From RGIG3040 sp964410675 (lineage in GTDB: Bacteria > Bacillota > Clostridia > Lachnospirales > Lachnospiraceae), in NCBI GenBank assembly GCA_964410675.1, contig CAYPIB010000040.1, forward strand, positions 1-22,879: a DNA stretch of 22,879 nucleotides, read 5' to 3'. Shown in pieces: positions 6,546-14,891 of this stretch; position 1 is the first letter of the stretch, and every line of letters starts with the position of its first letter. The notes beneath the pieces are model-generated. The model saw nothing but the letters and a program-made list of their open reading frames with translations, was not told where the DNA came from and ran no database searches. Both the position numbers and the translations under genes were made by a program.

Positions 6546-7367
6546 CTACTCATTATTACCTTTCTTTGATTTGGTAAAGATTGCTTTAATCCAGCTTACA
6601 AATCCATAATAAATTGGAATCGTTAAAAAGATAACCCAGCCCGGATGCCATTCATTTCTGACAAAACCAATATATAAATATATGGCAACCATGATAACAG
6701 GATAAGCAAAATAATTTGCATCTCTTAGTAAAATCATTTCTACAATACTATGCCACAACGGAATGGCAAAAAATATGAGCCAGCTCGGATGCCATATCCC
6801 GGTGAAAATGCCTAAATAAATGTAAACTGCCACAACCAGCAAATCAACCGGAAAGGTATAAAGGACCTTTTTACGAAAATTCTTCGAATGTTTATGTATA
6901 TGTTCTTTTACATCTATTTCTTCTCCATTAATAAAAACACCTTTTCTATCAACCTTTACTTCATCCTCATTTTTATCTCTGACATGTATTCCCTTCCAGC
7001 CGACATGAACAACATTTTTTTCATCCCTGACATGAATACCATCAAAACCAACATGGACATAATCCCCATCCTGGCTGTCATATTCCTCGTAAGCATTATA
7101 AACAGTATCGGAAGCTTCTTCTTCATTTACCTCTTCCTCATATTCATCTGCTTTTGCTATTTCTTCTTCGGTTTTTAATAAATCATCCAAGGACACCCCG
7201 TATAACCTTGCAAGTAAAATTAAATTATCGGTATCCGGAGAAGCCTCTGCCCTTTCCCATTTACTAACTGCCTGTCTGGAAATACCAAGCTTTTCTGCAA
7301 GTGCCTCCTGAGATAACTGATTCTGCTTTCTTAAATTTACTAATCGATTTGCTATTTCAATATTCAT
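6546..7367 (-). CDS. XRE-family helix-turn-helix protein with C-terminal repeat-built membrane domain
   Basis: I take the ATG at 7367 as start because GGAGG lies 8 nt upstream; an earlier in-frame TTG would include that site. The protein has 273 residues. Residues 6-60 are a clear HTH_3 DNA-binding domain (LSQEALAEKLGISRQAVSKW). An acidic linker follows, then three short beta-type repeats: VHVGFDGIHVRD (104-115), VHVGWKGIHVRD (120-131) and VKVDRKGVFING (137-148). A His/Lys stretch leads into a membrane part of about four segments, which is itself a duplication: GIWHPSWLIFFAIPLW (190-205) and NEWHPGWVIFLTIPIY (238-253). It is therefore a membrane-tethered transcription factor. Signal and targets are unknown; a GGTTGCGG direct repeat upstream may be its own site. 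Confidence 0.85.
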   Translation of the reverse strand: MNIEIANRLVNLRKQNQLSQEALAEKLGISRQAVSKWERAEASPDTDNLILLARLYGVSLDDLLKTEEEIAKADEYEEEVNEEEASDTVYNAYEEYDSQDGDYVHVGFDGIHVRDEKNVVHVGWKGIHVRDKNEDEVKVDRKGVFINGEEIDVKEHIHKHSKNFRKKVLYTFPVDLLVVAVYIYLGIFTGIWHPSWLIFFAIPLWHSIVEMILLRDANYFAYPVIMVAIYLYIGFVRNEWHPGWVIFLTIPIYYGFVSWIKAIFTKSKKGNNE

Positions 7368-7416
7368 ATTTTTTTCCTCCAAGATCCTATTTGCCCTAAG
7401 TATAGAAAATATGCCC

Positions 7417-7465
7417 GGTTGCGGCTATATATTCTAGTTTTCATAGGGGAAACTATTGGTTGCGG
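7417..7465. promoter_or_regulatory. Direct repeat GGTTGCGG upstream of the HTH membrane protein
   Basis: The octamer GGTTGCGG occurs at 7417-7424 and 7458-7465, 41 bp apart, i.e. about four helical turns, in a GC-poor intergenic region. They lie 50-98 bp before the start of the helix-turn-helix gene. A binding site for that regulator is a guess from position only. Confidence 0.3.
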
Positions 7466-7472
7466 AACTCCT

Positions 7473-7494
7473 AAAACCCCTAAAACAAGGGGTT
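7473..7494 (-). terminator. Weak terminator after the Hsp70 gene
   Basis: On the minus strand AAACCCC and GGGGTTTT form a 7-8 bp hairpin with an 8-nt loop, 13 bp past the Hsp70 stop codon. The T-run is only four bases long, so termination may be partial. Confidence 0.5.
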
Positions 7495-7507
7495 TGTACA
7501 AGTTAAC

Positions 7508-9214
7508 TTATCGCATATTGTCCCAGAGTTGTTCTTCCATATAATCTAAAAATTCTTGAAATTCCTCTGCTTTATCTTCAATTTTTACTTTATCACGTCC
7601 TTTAAGTACTCTTTCAAAATCACTTATGGCATGATCAATTTGAATTCTGGCATCTCCAATCGATTCTTCATATAAACGTTCGCCTCTAAATAAAAGTCGT
7701 TTATTCGATTCCTCATCTCGTGGTAAAATTTTTAAATAGTTAAGCTCTTCAAAACGTTTCTCAATTTCCTCCTGAGTCATGGTACAGTCTTCTTTTTGAA
7801 TAATCAGTTTCTTTTCTTCGCCTGTAGAAACAACCTTAATAATAACCTCCAAAATTGAATTCACATCGTAAGTATAAGTAACCTCAATACTTTCTTCGCC
7901 CTCCTTGGCCTTTGGAACCATAACGGTAAGCTCACCAAGATAAACATTATTTCTGGCAAAACGGCTTTCACCTTGAAGAATTTTAACTCTAATACTGGAC
8001 TGATTATCACTGGCGGTATACAACGTTTCCTGTCTGCTGACGGGGATTACAGTATTACGCTCAATAATCGGACAAAAATGGCCGCTCTCTTTTGTATTTT
8101 CATCCAAATTAATTACAACCTCGGTGCCGAGTGTAAATGGACATACGTCTGTCAGAACGACTTCCTTTATCATCTCATTGCGTTCTTTCATCGCCCCCTG
8201 GACTGCTGCCCCAAGTGCTACTACTTCATCGGGATTCAAAGAAACATTTGGCAGCTTGCCGAATAATTTACCGACAAACTTTCGAATAATCGGTAGCTTA
8301 GTCGCTCCTCCGACTAAAACAATCTCATCAATCTGAGAAAGCCTGATACCGGCATCCTTTAAGCTTCTTTCAATTGGTTTTTGAATTTTTTCTAAAAGCG
8401 GTAAACATTCGATACGATACTTTTCTAATGTGACCGAATATTCTACTATTTCACTATTAATATTGCACTTCATCACGACTTTATTTTCATTTGAAAACTG
8501 GATTTTAGCAAGCTCCGCCTGCTTCCATATATGTATTAATGTTTTACCGGACAAATCCCTTTCCAGTAAGTTATTTTCCTTTAAAAACATTTTATATAAT
8601 ACTTCTGTGAAGTCCTCGCCGCCTAAAAAATTATCACCGGCTACAGCCCGGACTTCCATAATATTATGATACAATTCTAAAATCGAAACATCAAAAGTTC
8701 CGCCGCCTAAATCAAAAACAAGAAAACGTGTATTTGCCTCTCTTTGGTTAATACCATAGGAAATTGCCGCAGCCGTAGGCTCATTAATAATTCGTTCAAC
8801 ATTTAAACCGGCTAATTCTCCGGCTTTTTTTGTCGCACGCCGCTGTTCATCATTAAAATATGCCGGAACACTAATAATCGCTTCCTCAATCGGCTGATTT
8901 AAATATACCTCTGCATCTTCCTTTAATCCTCTAATAATAAAAGAGGCAATTTCCTCAGAAAGATATTTTTTTCCCTGAAGCATAAACTCCTTATTCGAGC
9001 CCATACTTCTCTTAAATACATCAACCGTATCGCCGTTATATTTTATTTTTCGCTCTTTTGCTGTTTTCCCAATATAAATGACTCCTTCTTCATCCATACT
9101 GACAACCGATGGCGTTAAATGCTCTCCTAACCGGTTGGGGATTATTTTTGGTTCCCCGTTTTCAAAATATGAAACCAGACTATTTGTTGTTCCTAAATCA
9201 ATTCCTATAATCAT
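7508..9214 (-). CDS. Hsp70-family chaperone, HscC-like
   Basis: This 568-residue ATPase chaperone is shorter than DnaK (about 610-640) and matches the HscC subclass. The nucleotide-binding domain shows phosphate loop 1 IGIDLGTTNS (3-12), phosphate loop 2 FDLGGGTFDVS (167-177), INEPTAAA (143-150) and the adenosine motif VLVGGATKLPII (299-310). The interdomain linker VVLTDVCPFTLG (352-363) has CPF where DnaK has TPL. The substrate-binding beta domain follows, and the helical lid is short (about 480-568). It begins 17 bp after the J-like/TPR gene with AGGAG as ribosome binding site, so the two are co-transcribed and probably work together. No grpE or dnaJ is nearby, so this is not the housekeeping dnaK locus. 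Confidence 0.92.
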   Translation of the reverse strand: MIIGIDLGTTNSLVSYFENGEPKIIPNRLGEHLTPSVVSMDEEGVIYIGKTAKERKIKYNGDTVDVFKRSMGSNKEFMLQGKKYLSEEIASFIIRGLKEDAEVYLNQPIEEAIISVPAYFNDEQRRATKKAGELAGLNVERIINEPTAAAISYGINQREANTRFLVFDLGGGTFDVSILELYHNIMEVRAVAGDNFLGGEDFTEVLYKMFLKENNLLERDLSGKTLIHIWKQAELAKIQFSNENKVVMKCNINSEIVEYSVTLEKYRIECLPLLEKIQKPIERSLKDAGIRLSQIDEIVLVGGATKLPIIRKFVGKLFGKLPNVSLNPDEVVALGAAVQGAMKERNEMIKEVVLTDVCPFTLGTEVVINLDENTKESGHFCPIIERNTVIPVSRQETLYTASDNQSSIRVKILQGESRFARNNVYLGELTVMVPKAKEGEESIEVTYTYDVNSILEVIIKVVSTGEEKKLIIQKEDCTMTQEEIEKRFEELNYLKILPRDEESNKRLLFRGERLYEESIGDARIQIDHAISDFERVLKGRDKVKIEDKAEEFQEFLDYMEEQLWDNMR

Positions 9215-9231
9215 TTTAACTACTCCTATTT

Positions 9232-12200
9232 TTATATCCTGCTTTTAAAGATATTTTTTACCCGCTCATATTCCATGCGGTATTCTATATCTGTAGCATC
9301 TATTTTACATGCTTTTTCATAATGAGCAAAAGCATTTTGTAAATCATTGCATAATTCTAATAGTTGTGCTTTTACAAAATAAGCCTCGGCACAACCAGAA
9401 AAATCACAAGTATCACATTGCCTGCATTTGAATACTTCGTTTATAAACTGCATTGCTTTTTCATAATTTCCAAGTCCCATTTCAAGTGCTGCAATTTCAC
9501 AATATTTACGTGACATAACACCCGGTTCATCCTTGATTGCTTTGATTTCGTCCTTTAAGTCAGATAAAACCGCTGGCAGCTTCGAATTTTTATAGGAAGG
9601 GGCTCTAAAACCAATTTCAAAGCAAAGACGGGTAATAAATGAACCTGAGCCAACATCCTTCTTTAAATAAAAACGGATTAGCTTATTTAATTCCCACTTC
9701 GCTTTATTTATTTGATTTTTATATAAATAGCAAGAAAGCTTACTTACAATTCGGTCTTTTTCATTGATATCATTACCCCATGAATATTTTGTACGTTTTT
9801 CTGCTTTATCTACCTCTCCTAATAAAAGATAACAAGTTACAATATTATAAAGGACACTATATTTAAAATCAGTATTAAAATCGCCATAGATTTCATATTG
9901 CACGATTGCCTCTTCATACTTTCCGGCAACCATATAGCTTCTTGCTAAATTTCTATAATCAACCTTTTCTTTAAATCTCTCAATGCATAACTTATCAATT
10001 TCGATTGCTTTGTCAAATTGGCATAAACGAGAGTATATACTGGAAAGATTTCGATAAAAAATGCTCTTTGGGTCATTTTCGATTCTATCTACTGCCATCT
10101 TATAATACTCTAATGCCAGCTCATATTTTTGTTCTCTCTCATAAGTCAATGCAATATTATTATAAGCACTCGGATCATCGACATCAAGCTCCATTGCTTT
10201 TTCATAATCAACTCTAGCCTCTTCGTACCGTTCAAAATCAGAATATAATAATCCTCGACGTAAATACCAAATTGACTCCGGATTCACTTCCAATTGCTTA
10301 TTATAATAACTTAAAGCCTTTTCATAATTATTTTTACGTTTATAAATATCTCCAATCATACAATTGGCATTATAATGGTTTGGTTTTTCTAATAATACCT
10401 TTTCTAACCATATAATCGCTTCTTCGTCCATTTCCTTACGCAAGTAAATATGAGCTTTATAATTGAGCGCTAATACATTATGAGGATTTTCCTTTAAAGA
10501 TTTCTCTACATAGAACAAGGACCGATCCCAGTTCTCATCATTATTAAAATTAATTCTTGCTAACTCATAATAAATTTTATATAACAAATGCTCTTCAAAT
10601 TCTTCCGGATTGTTTTCAGCTTTTAAAACAAGCTGCTGGAGGCGTTTTTTAGCTTCTCCGTATAAACCTTCTTCTTCTAATAAAATCGCCCTCCATAATT
10701 CAATACTATCACTTTGCACCTTTTGCTCTTCCAAATAATCAAGAATTTTTTTAATCTCTTCTTTTTCGCCTAAGCGTTGGAGACACTCTAACTTTTTAAT
10801 ATAGGCACCCAGATTATATGGACTGATTTCTAAATATTGATTCCATTCGTCTAAAGAATCTCTGACATAATCCAGCTCATATAATGCCTCTGCACGCAAT
10901 CCATGTGCAATAAAAGACTGATTGTTATTTTCTATTATTTCATCACAGACTTTAATAACTTCCTCATATTTCTTTTCCCTTAAATAAATTCTCGCATCCT
11001 CTTCATAGCTGTCATCTACTTCAAGTCCGGTTTCGATTGCATATTTTATGTATTCATGTGCCTCGTCAAAACGTTTTAATCCCGATAACGTCTGGGCAAT
11101 GCATTGATAAGCAGCACTAATGCGTTCCATTGCTTTCTTTGTTTCTTTTGTACCATCATCTACAAGTGCTTTTGTACCCTCGGCCCATTCCATTAAGTAA
11201 GGGAGTGCTTCCTCATAATTTTCCAAATACATATGATTACAGCCTGTTAAATGAGCATATTCTAACTTTGTTTCCTCATCCGGCTCCATCTCCTGTAACA
11301 TCTTTAAAGACTCTTTAAATTTACCATTTTGGTAATGTGACCTGATTAATTCAATTCTTTGTAATAAATCCTCTGGATTTTCTTTACACTTCTTTTCATA
11401 AACAGCGACCAATTCTTGAGTACAAAGCTGCAGGCAATGAATTAAATAATCACTCTTATTAATTTTATACGCATCATTATAATATTCTTTTGCCTTTTCA
11501 TACTCTTTTAATTGAAGACAGGCATCACCCATACCGATGATTGTATTATAATGGGACGGACTTAATTCAAGTACTGCCTCATATATTTTTTTAATTTCTT
11601 CGTATTTTTCCTGCTTCCAATAAACATTTGCTTTTGCCCGTAAAATTTCGATATCGTTTGGATTATCTTCAAGCAGCTTGACCACAAGCTCATAAGCAGC
11701 ATCGATTTCCTCTTTTTCCAAAAGATAGTTGACCCGCACAACATCCACATAAGGGTGGTATATATTATAACCGCTAATCTCTTCAAACTTTTTTTCGACC
11801 TGTTCGAGATTTTTTTCGCCTAATAAACGGAATAATTGATAACACTGACTCAAAAATCCATCATAATCAGTTCCGCCAAGTGATTTTAAATCTTCTATTT
11901 TAATAACTTCTTCATAGTCAATTCCATTGATTACCGCATAATTAATATAATTGGTAGGAAAAATCTCATATAATTCCTCTTTATATTCCTTTAGCAAAAA
12001 CTTATCATCTAATATTACCCAAATCGGATGCGGTAAAAAATCATGCGTCATAAAATAAGTTAAAAGCTCGTCGCGTACTTCTGTCTTTGTTTCCAATGAA
12101 ATACAAACATCATCTTCTAAAAGAGATTTCCACTCTTCCTCATTACTGCGCAGTTGAATATCTTGGTAAAGTAAATCCGCCCTTTTCATAAAACGCCCGA

Positions 12201-12411
12201 TTTCGGTATCAGGCCAGCTTTTTTCTTTTTCTTCCTCTTCCTCATCCGGCTTTTTTGAATAAGCAAGTGCTTCCTCATATGCCTGTCTGAGCTCCATAAA
12301 CCCTTTTTGATCTTCCTCTGGATTAACATTAACTAACTTTTTCCGATATGCATCTCTTATTGCTGTTTCATCTTTTGTTTTTTCAATTTCAAGGATTTTC
12401 CAAATATCCAT
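9232..12411 (-). CDS. J-domain-like protein with long TPR array, partner of Hsp70
   Basis: The 1059-residue protein starts with a J-like helical unit (residues 1-50: IWKILEIEKTKDETAIRDAY, then KKLVNVNPEEDQKGF and LRQAYEEAL). The HPD tripeptide needed by classical J proteins is replaced by N30-P31-E32. An acidic stretch (about 57-64) follows. Most of the rest is tetratricopeptide-like helical repeats, clearest at about 230-330 and 580-830 (for example YNNIALTYEREQKYELALEY). Near the C-terminus a cluster CX2CX2CX4C (C996, C999, C1002, C1007) lies between helices and may bind metal. It precedes the HscC-like gene by 17 bp. It is probably a client- or scaffold-selecting co-chaperone in the cytoplasm; no signal or membrane segment is seen. 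The ribosome binding site is AGGAGG. Confidence 0.85.
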   Translation of the reverse strand: MDIWKILEIEKTKDETAIRDAYRKKLVNVNPEEDQKGFMELRQAYEEALAYSKKPDEEEEEKEKSWPDTEIGRFMKRADLLYQDIQLRSNEEEWKSLLEDDVCISLETKTEVRDELLTYFMTHDFLPHPIWVILDDKFLLKEYKEELYEIFPTNYINYAVINGIDYEEVIKIEDLKSLGGTDYDGFLSQCYQLFRLLGEKNLEQVEKKFEEISGYNIYHPYVDVVRVNYLLEKEEIDAAYELVVKLLEDNPNDIEILRAKANVYWKQEKYEEIKKIYEAVLELSPSHYNTIIGMGDACLQLKEYEKAKEYYNDAYKINKSDYLIHCLQLCTQELVAVYEKKCKENPEDLLQRIELIRSHYQNGKFKESLKMLQEMEPDEETKLEYAHLTGCNHMYLENYEEALPYLMEWAEGTKALVDDGTKETKKAMERISAAYQCIAQTLSGLKRFDEAHEYIKYAIETGLEVDDSYEEDARIYLREKKYEEVIKVCDEIIENNNQSFIAHGLRAEALYELDYVRDSLDEWNQYLEISPYNLGAYIKKLECLQRLGEKEEIKKILDYLEEQKVQSDSIELWRAILLEEEGLYGEAKKRLQQLVLKAENNPEEFEEHLLYKIYYELARINFNNDENWDRSLFYVEKSLKENPHNVLALNYKAHIYLRKEMDEEAIIWLEKVLLEKPNHYNANCMIGDIYKRKNNYEKALSYYNKQLEVNPESIWYLRRGLLYSDFERYEEARVDYEKAMELDVDDPSAYNNIALTYEREQKYELALEYYKMAVDRIENDPKSIFYRNLSSIYSRLCQFDKAIEIDKLCIERFKEKVDYRNLARSYMVAGKYEEAIVQYEIYGDFNTDFKYSVLYNIVTCYLLLGEVDKAEKRTKYSWGNDINEKDRIVSKLSCYLYKNQINKAKWELNKLIRFYLKKDVGSGSFITRLCFEIGFRAPSYKNSKLPAVLSDLKDEIKAIKDEPGVMSRKYCEIAALEMGLGNYEKAMQFINEVFKCRQCDTCDFSGCAEAYFVKAQLLELCNDLQNAFAHYEKACKIDATDIEYRMEYERVKNIFKSRI

Positions 12412-12502
12412 ACTTTCCTCCTAGTGAGTAGAATCATTCCCCATGTTTCAATAATTAATTAATATTTTATCACACATTAAAATAAATTTGTTAAAAATAT
12501 AA

Positions 12503-12531
12503 GAGACAAAATGATTACTTGCATTTATAAT
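12503..12531 (+). promoter_or_regulatory. Promoter of the GNAT gene; start site falls on the ATG
   Basis: GAGACA (12503-12508), a 17-bp spacer and a perfect TATAAT (12526-12531). Transcription normally begins about 7 nt after the -10 box, here 12537-12539, which coincides with the start codon at 12539. No Shine-Dalgarno sequence could be included, so the mRNA is probably leaderless. Confidence 0.6.
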
Positions 12532-12538
12532 AGAAAAT

Positions 12539-13057
12539 ATGGAACATTTTAAAATAGAAATTGCAACAGAACAAGATATAGAAATCATTACAAAGATTAT
12601 CCAAACGGTATTAAATCAAATGCCAGATAATGATTGGTTTGCAGCCGATAACGGGGAGCATGTCCGCCAGATATTAGCGAATGGTTTGGGCAAATGCTAT
12701 CAGGCGATTGAAATTAAAACGGGAAAAACTGCGGGTATTTTTATTGTGGCTTTTCCCGGTGAGAATGATGAAAATCTGGGACACGATATCGGTCTTAAAC
12801 CACATCAATTAAAATTGGTCGCACATATGGACTCTGCTGCCGTTCTTCCTCAATACCGTGGTCATAATTTACAGCTTCTCTTAATGAAGCAGGCAGAAAA
12901 TGACTTAAAAATAGCTGGCTATCGTTATCTTATGTGTACGATACACCCAGATAATGTTTATAGTAAAAATGCGGCTCTCAGTCAAAATTATAAGGTAATG
13001 ATGACAAAAGAAAAATATGGCGGATACTTAAGAGACATTCTGTTAAAAGAAATCTGA
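12539..13057 (+). CDS. GNAT-family N-acetyltransferase
   Basis: This 172-residue protein has the acetyl-CoA-dependent acetyltransferase fold. Motif A is recognisable: DSAAVLPQYRGHNLQLLLMK (98-117), with QYRGHN as the pyrophosphate-binding Q/RxxGxG/A loop, although the last position is N. It is followed by the motif B-like YRYLMCTIHPDNVYSKN. The substrate cannot be inferred. It is the only plus-strand gene here, divergent from the TPR gene and convergent with the EcsC gene (31 bp between ends). The start codon has no ribosome binding site and lies 7 nt after a TATAAT box, pointing to a leaderless transcript. Starting further in would remove the first strand of the fold. Confidence 0.85.
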   Translation: MEHFKIEIATEQDIEIITKIIQTVLNQMPDNDWFAADNGEHVRQILANGLGKCYQAIEIKTGKTAGIFIVAFPGENDENLGHDIGLKPHQLKLVAHMDSAAVLPQYRGHNLQLLLMKQAENDLKIAGYRYLMCTIHPDNVYSKNAALSQNYKVMMTKEKYGGYLRDILLKEI

Positions 13058-13087
13058 TAATATATCCGCTTTTATTTTGATTCACAT

Positions 13088-13876
13088 TTAAATTTTATTT
13101 CGACTCATTAAAAATCTTTTTTTATATTTTAATTGGGCAAAATCCGTAACTTTTTTTAAATAAACTGAGTCTGACAATCCTCCGGCTATGCCAATAATTG
13201 GAATCCCTTGGAGGAATTTCATATATAACAGTTCATTGGACATCGCTGATGAGGTTTTTTTAATTTGTTCTTTTCTAATATCCGGAAAAATTACACCATC
13301 TTCTATTAATCGATTTAGTTCCTCATTTCCTTTTTTAAATTCCCCGCCATGCTCCATCGAAACTTGAATTAACTTTAAAATAAAACATTGCTCTGATTCA
13401 GTTTCATAAGAAAACCCATAGCTTAGGGCAATTTCATAAATACTTTTTAGAAGAACACCAATAAAAAGTGGAATGTCAGGGATACCAATGCCAAGGACTC
13501 CAAGTCCTACACCTTCTACTCCGGATAACAGCATATTTACAGTTTTACTTTTATTTGCCTGCTTTGAAAAAGCCTTTATCGTCTTTTTCGTTTCTTTTAA
13601 TCCGGCAGCATATTCATTCACCTGAAAATCTAATTCGCGCTGCTCTTTATTATAAGTTTTTTCAATAACGGCAGTTCCTTTTTCAAATACTAACTCAAAT
13701 GCTTTATTAAAAGCAATATCTAACGTACTGCGCAGCTTTAGGGGAATTATTTCATCTAATTTTTGATTTATAATAGAAGTATTCTTTTGAATCTGTTTTG
13801 TCTCAAACTTTTTTTCTTTTCTATTTAAGCTTTCCCACTCACGTTCTATAACTGTTTGCTTTTGTCCAAATAACAT
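13088..13876 (-). CDS. EcsC-family protein
   Basis: This 262-residue protein matches the EcsC family, named from the Bacillus ecsABC locus, although no ABC transporter is present here. The N-terminal 110 residues are charged and helical. A glycine-rich hydrophobic hairpin follows, GVEGVGLGVLGIGIPDIP (119-136), then a second helix (137-153) and the family-typical SYGFSYETESEQ. The C-terminus has PIIGIAGGLSDSVYLKK (225-241) leading into the basic FAQLKYKKRFL. It probably associates with the membrane through the glycine-rich hairpins. It starts 17 bp after the flavoprotein stop, with TGAGGT as ribosome binding site, so the two are one operon. Molecular function of the family is not established. 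Confidence 0.82.
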   Translation of the reverse strand: MLFGQKQTVIEREWESLNRKEKKFETKQIQKNTSIINQKLDEIIPLKLRSTLDIAFNKAFELVFEKGTAVIEKTYNKEQRELDFQVNEYAAGLKETKKTIKAFSKQANKSKTVNMLLSGVEGVGLGVLGIGIPDIPLFIGVLLKSIYEIALSYGFSYETESEQCFILKLIQVSMEHGGEFKKGNEELNRLIEDGVIFPDIRKEQIKKTSSAMSNELLYMKFLQGIPIIGIAGGLSDSVYLKKVTDFAQLKYKKRFLMSRNKI

Positions 13877-13893
13877 ATTGTATACCTCAATTT

Positions 13894-14508
13894 TTATCGG
13901 ATAAAATTAGTTGCTGTTCTTTGTTCTATTTCTGGTGCCAAAATTCCGGCATTTTTACCGGCTTCGATACATTTTAGCAAATATGCCATATTTCTTCCTA
14001 GAATACGCATTGTCTGCATTCCTTCTATATCCTGCTTTACTTCCTCGGGATTCGTTCCATGTACTTGATTCCAATAATTTGACGATACGATCGGCATACT
14101 GGAAATCGTAAAATATTTATTAATTTCATCAAAAGCAGCGGAAGCACCGCCCCTGCGACAGCTCACGACTGCGGCTGCCGGCTTTGGTGAAAAATTACGG
14201 CCATAAAAAACACGGTCCATAAACGAACTAAGTGCACCTGAAGCAGCGGCAAAATGAACCGGTGAACCAAATATAAAGCCATCGGCTTCTTCTGCCTTTA
14301 CTAAAAAATCATTTACAATATCATTTCGAAAACATTTCTTTGTCGCAAAACATGCTCCACAACCAATACAGCCTGCTATCGGCCGATTACCGAGCCACAT
14401 AATTTCCGAATCAATTCCTTCTTTATTAAGACTTTCTGCTACCTCCGACAGAGCTGTATAAGTAGTGCCCTTCTCATGAGGACTTCCATTCACCATTAAT
14501 ACTTTCAC
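13894..14508 (-). CDS. NADPH-dependent FMN reductase-like flavoprotein with Cys4 (iron-sulfur flavoprotein) motif
   Basis: The start is GTG at 14508 with AAGGAGG 9 nt upstream. The 204-residue protein has a flavodoxin-like fold: MKVLMVNGSPHEKGTTYT at the N-terminus is the FMN phosphate-binding loop, and FIFGSPVHFAAASGALSSFM is the second flavin-contact loop. Between them lies CX2CX2CX5C (C47, C50, C53, C59 in CIGCGACFATKKC), the compact cluster motif of iron-sulfur flavoproteins that bind [4Fe-4S]. The protein could shuttle electrons or reduce quinones or oxidants; the physiological substrate is unknown. The EcsC gene follows at once. The upstream palindrome TTACTATAGTAA (14534-14545) overlaps a possible promoter. 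Confidence 0.88.
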   Translation of the reverse strand: MKVLMVNGSPHEKGTTYTALSEVAESLNKEGIDSEIMWLGNRPIAGCIGCGACFATKKCFRNDIVNDFLVKAEEADGFIFGSPVHFAAASGALSSFMDRVFYGRNFSPKPAAAVVSCRRGGASAAFDEINKYFTISSMPIVSSNYWNQVHGTNPEEVKQDIEGMQTMRILGRNMAYLLKCIEAGKNAGILAPEIEQRTATNFIR

Positions 14509-14533
14509 ACCTATTCCTCCTTATCATTTCATA

Positions 14534-14545
14534 TTACTATAGTAA
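14534..14545. promoter_or_regulatory. 12-bp perfect palindrome upstream of the flavoprotein gene
   Basis: TTACTATAGTAA is perfectly self-complementary and lies 26 bp before the GTG start, in the zone where a -10 element would be. It could be an operator, but no well-placed -35 was recognised, so this is tentative. Confidence 0.3.
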
Positions 14546-14631
14546 AGCTTAAAGCAGTCTTAGTAAATACAAAACCATTTATTTCATAAGATTTTCACAT
14601 TACTTTTATATATATGCACACTGCCTTTCTT

Positions 14632-14689
14632 ATAAAACAAAGAACGGAAATATTTTGATGATAGTACTTTCAAAAATTTCCGGTCTTTT
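14632..14689 (-). terminator. Terminator of the feo operon
   Basis: On the minus strand AAAGACCGGAAAT (from 14689) pairs with ATTTCCGTTCTTT (ending near 14639), one G-U pair, around a loop of about 25 nt, followed by TTGTTTTAT. It lies 25 bp after the stop of the Cys-rich small protein and ends the iron operon before the flavoprotein gene. Confidence 0.7.
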
Positions 14690-14713
14690 AGGCATATTTT
14701 TAATTTATATTAC

Positions 14714-14878
14714 TTACTTTTTTGTATTTACTTCCTTGAAACTTTGGCAGCTGCCGGCACAGCCGTCACAGCTGCTGCATCCACAGCCAAGCTCTTTGTT
14801 TTTTAATTTTTTTACAAAATTTCTTACTATCATAAATACAATCATACCGATGACTGCTATTATAATAATATCTGCCAT
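14714..14878 (-). CDS. FeoB-associated Cys-rich membrane protein
   Basis: A 54-residue frame directly after feoB (13-bp gap, ribosome binding site AGAGGTGAG). It begins MADIIIIAVIGMIVFMIV, a single membrane helix, followed by a basic stretch (RNFVKKLKNK) and a cysteine cluster GCGCSSCDGCAGSC (residues 31-44) with five cysteines, then a short polar tail. This architecture and position match the small Cys-rich proteins that accompany FeoB in Firmicutes. A role in handling or sensing incoming Fe2+, or in holding FeoB in a complex like gammaproteobacterial FeoC, has been suggested; it is not proven. Orientation by the positive-inside rule puts the cysteines in the cytoplasm. Confidence 0.9.
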   Translation of the reverse strand: MADIIIIAVIGMIVFMIVRNFVKKLKNKELGCGCSSCDGCAGSCQSFKEVNTKK

Positions 14879-14891
14879 ATTTCTCACCTCT

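Noticed and set aside
13058..13087. Shared terminator between the convergent GNAT and EcsC genes
   Set aside because: Only 30 bp of AT-rich sequence without a stable stem.
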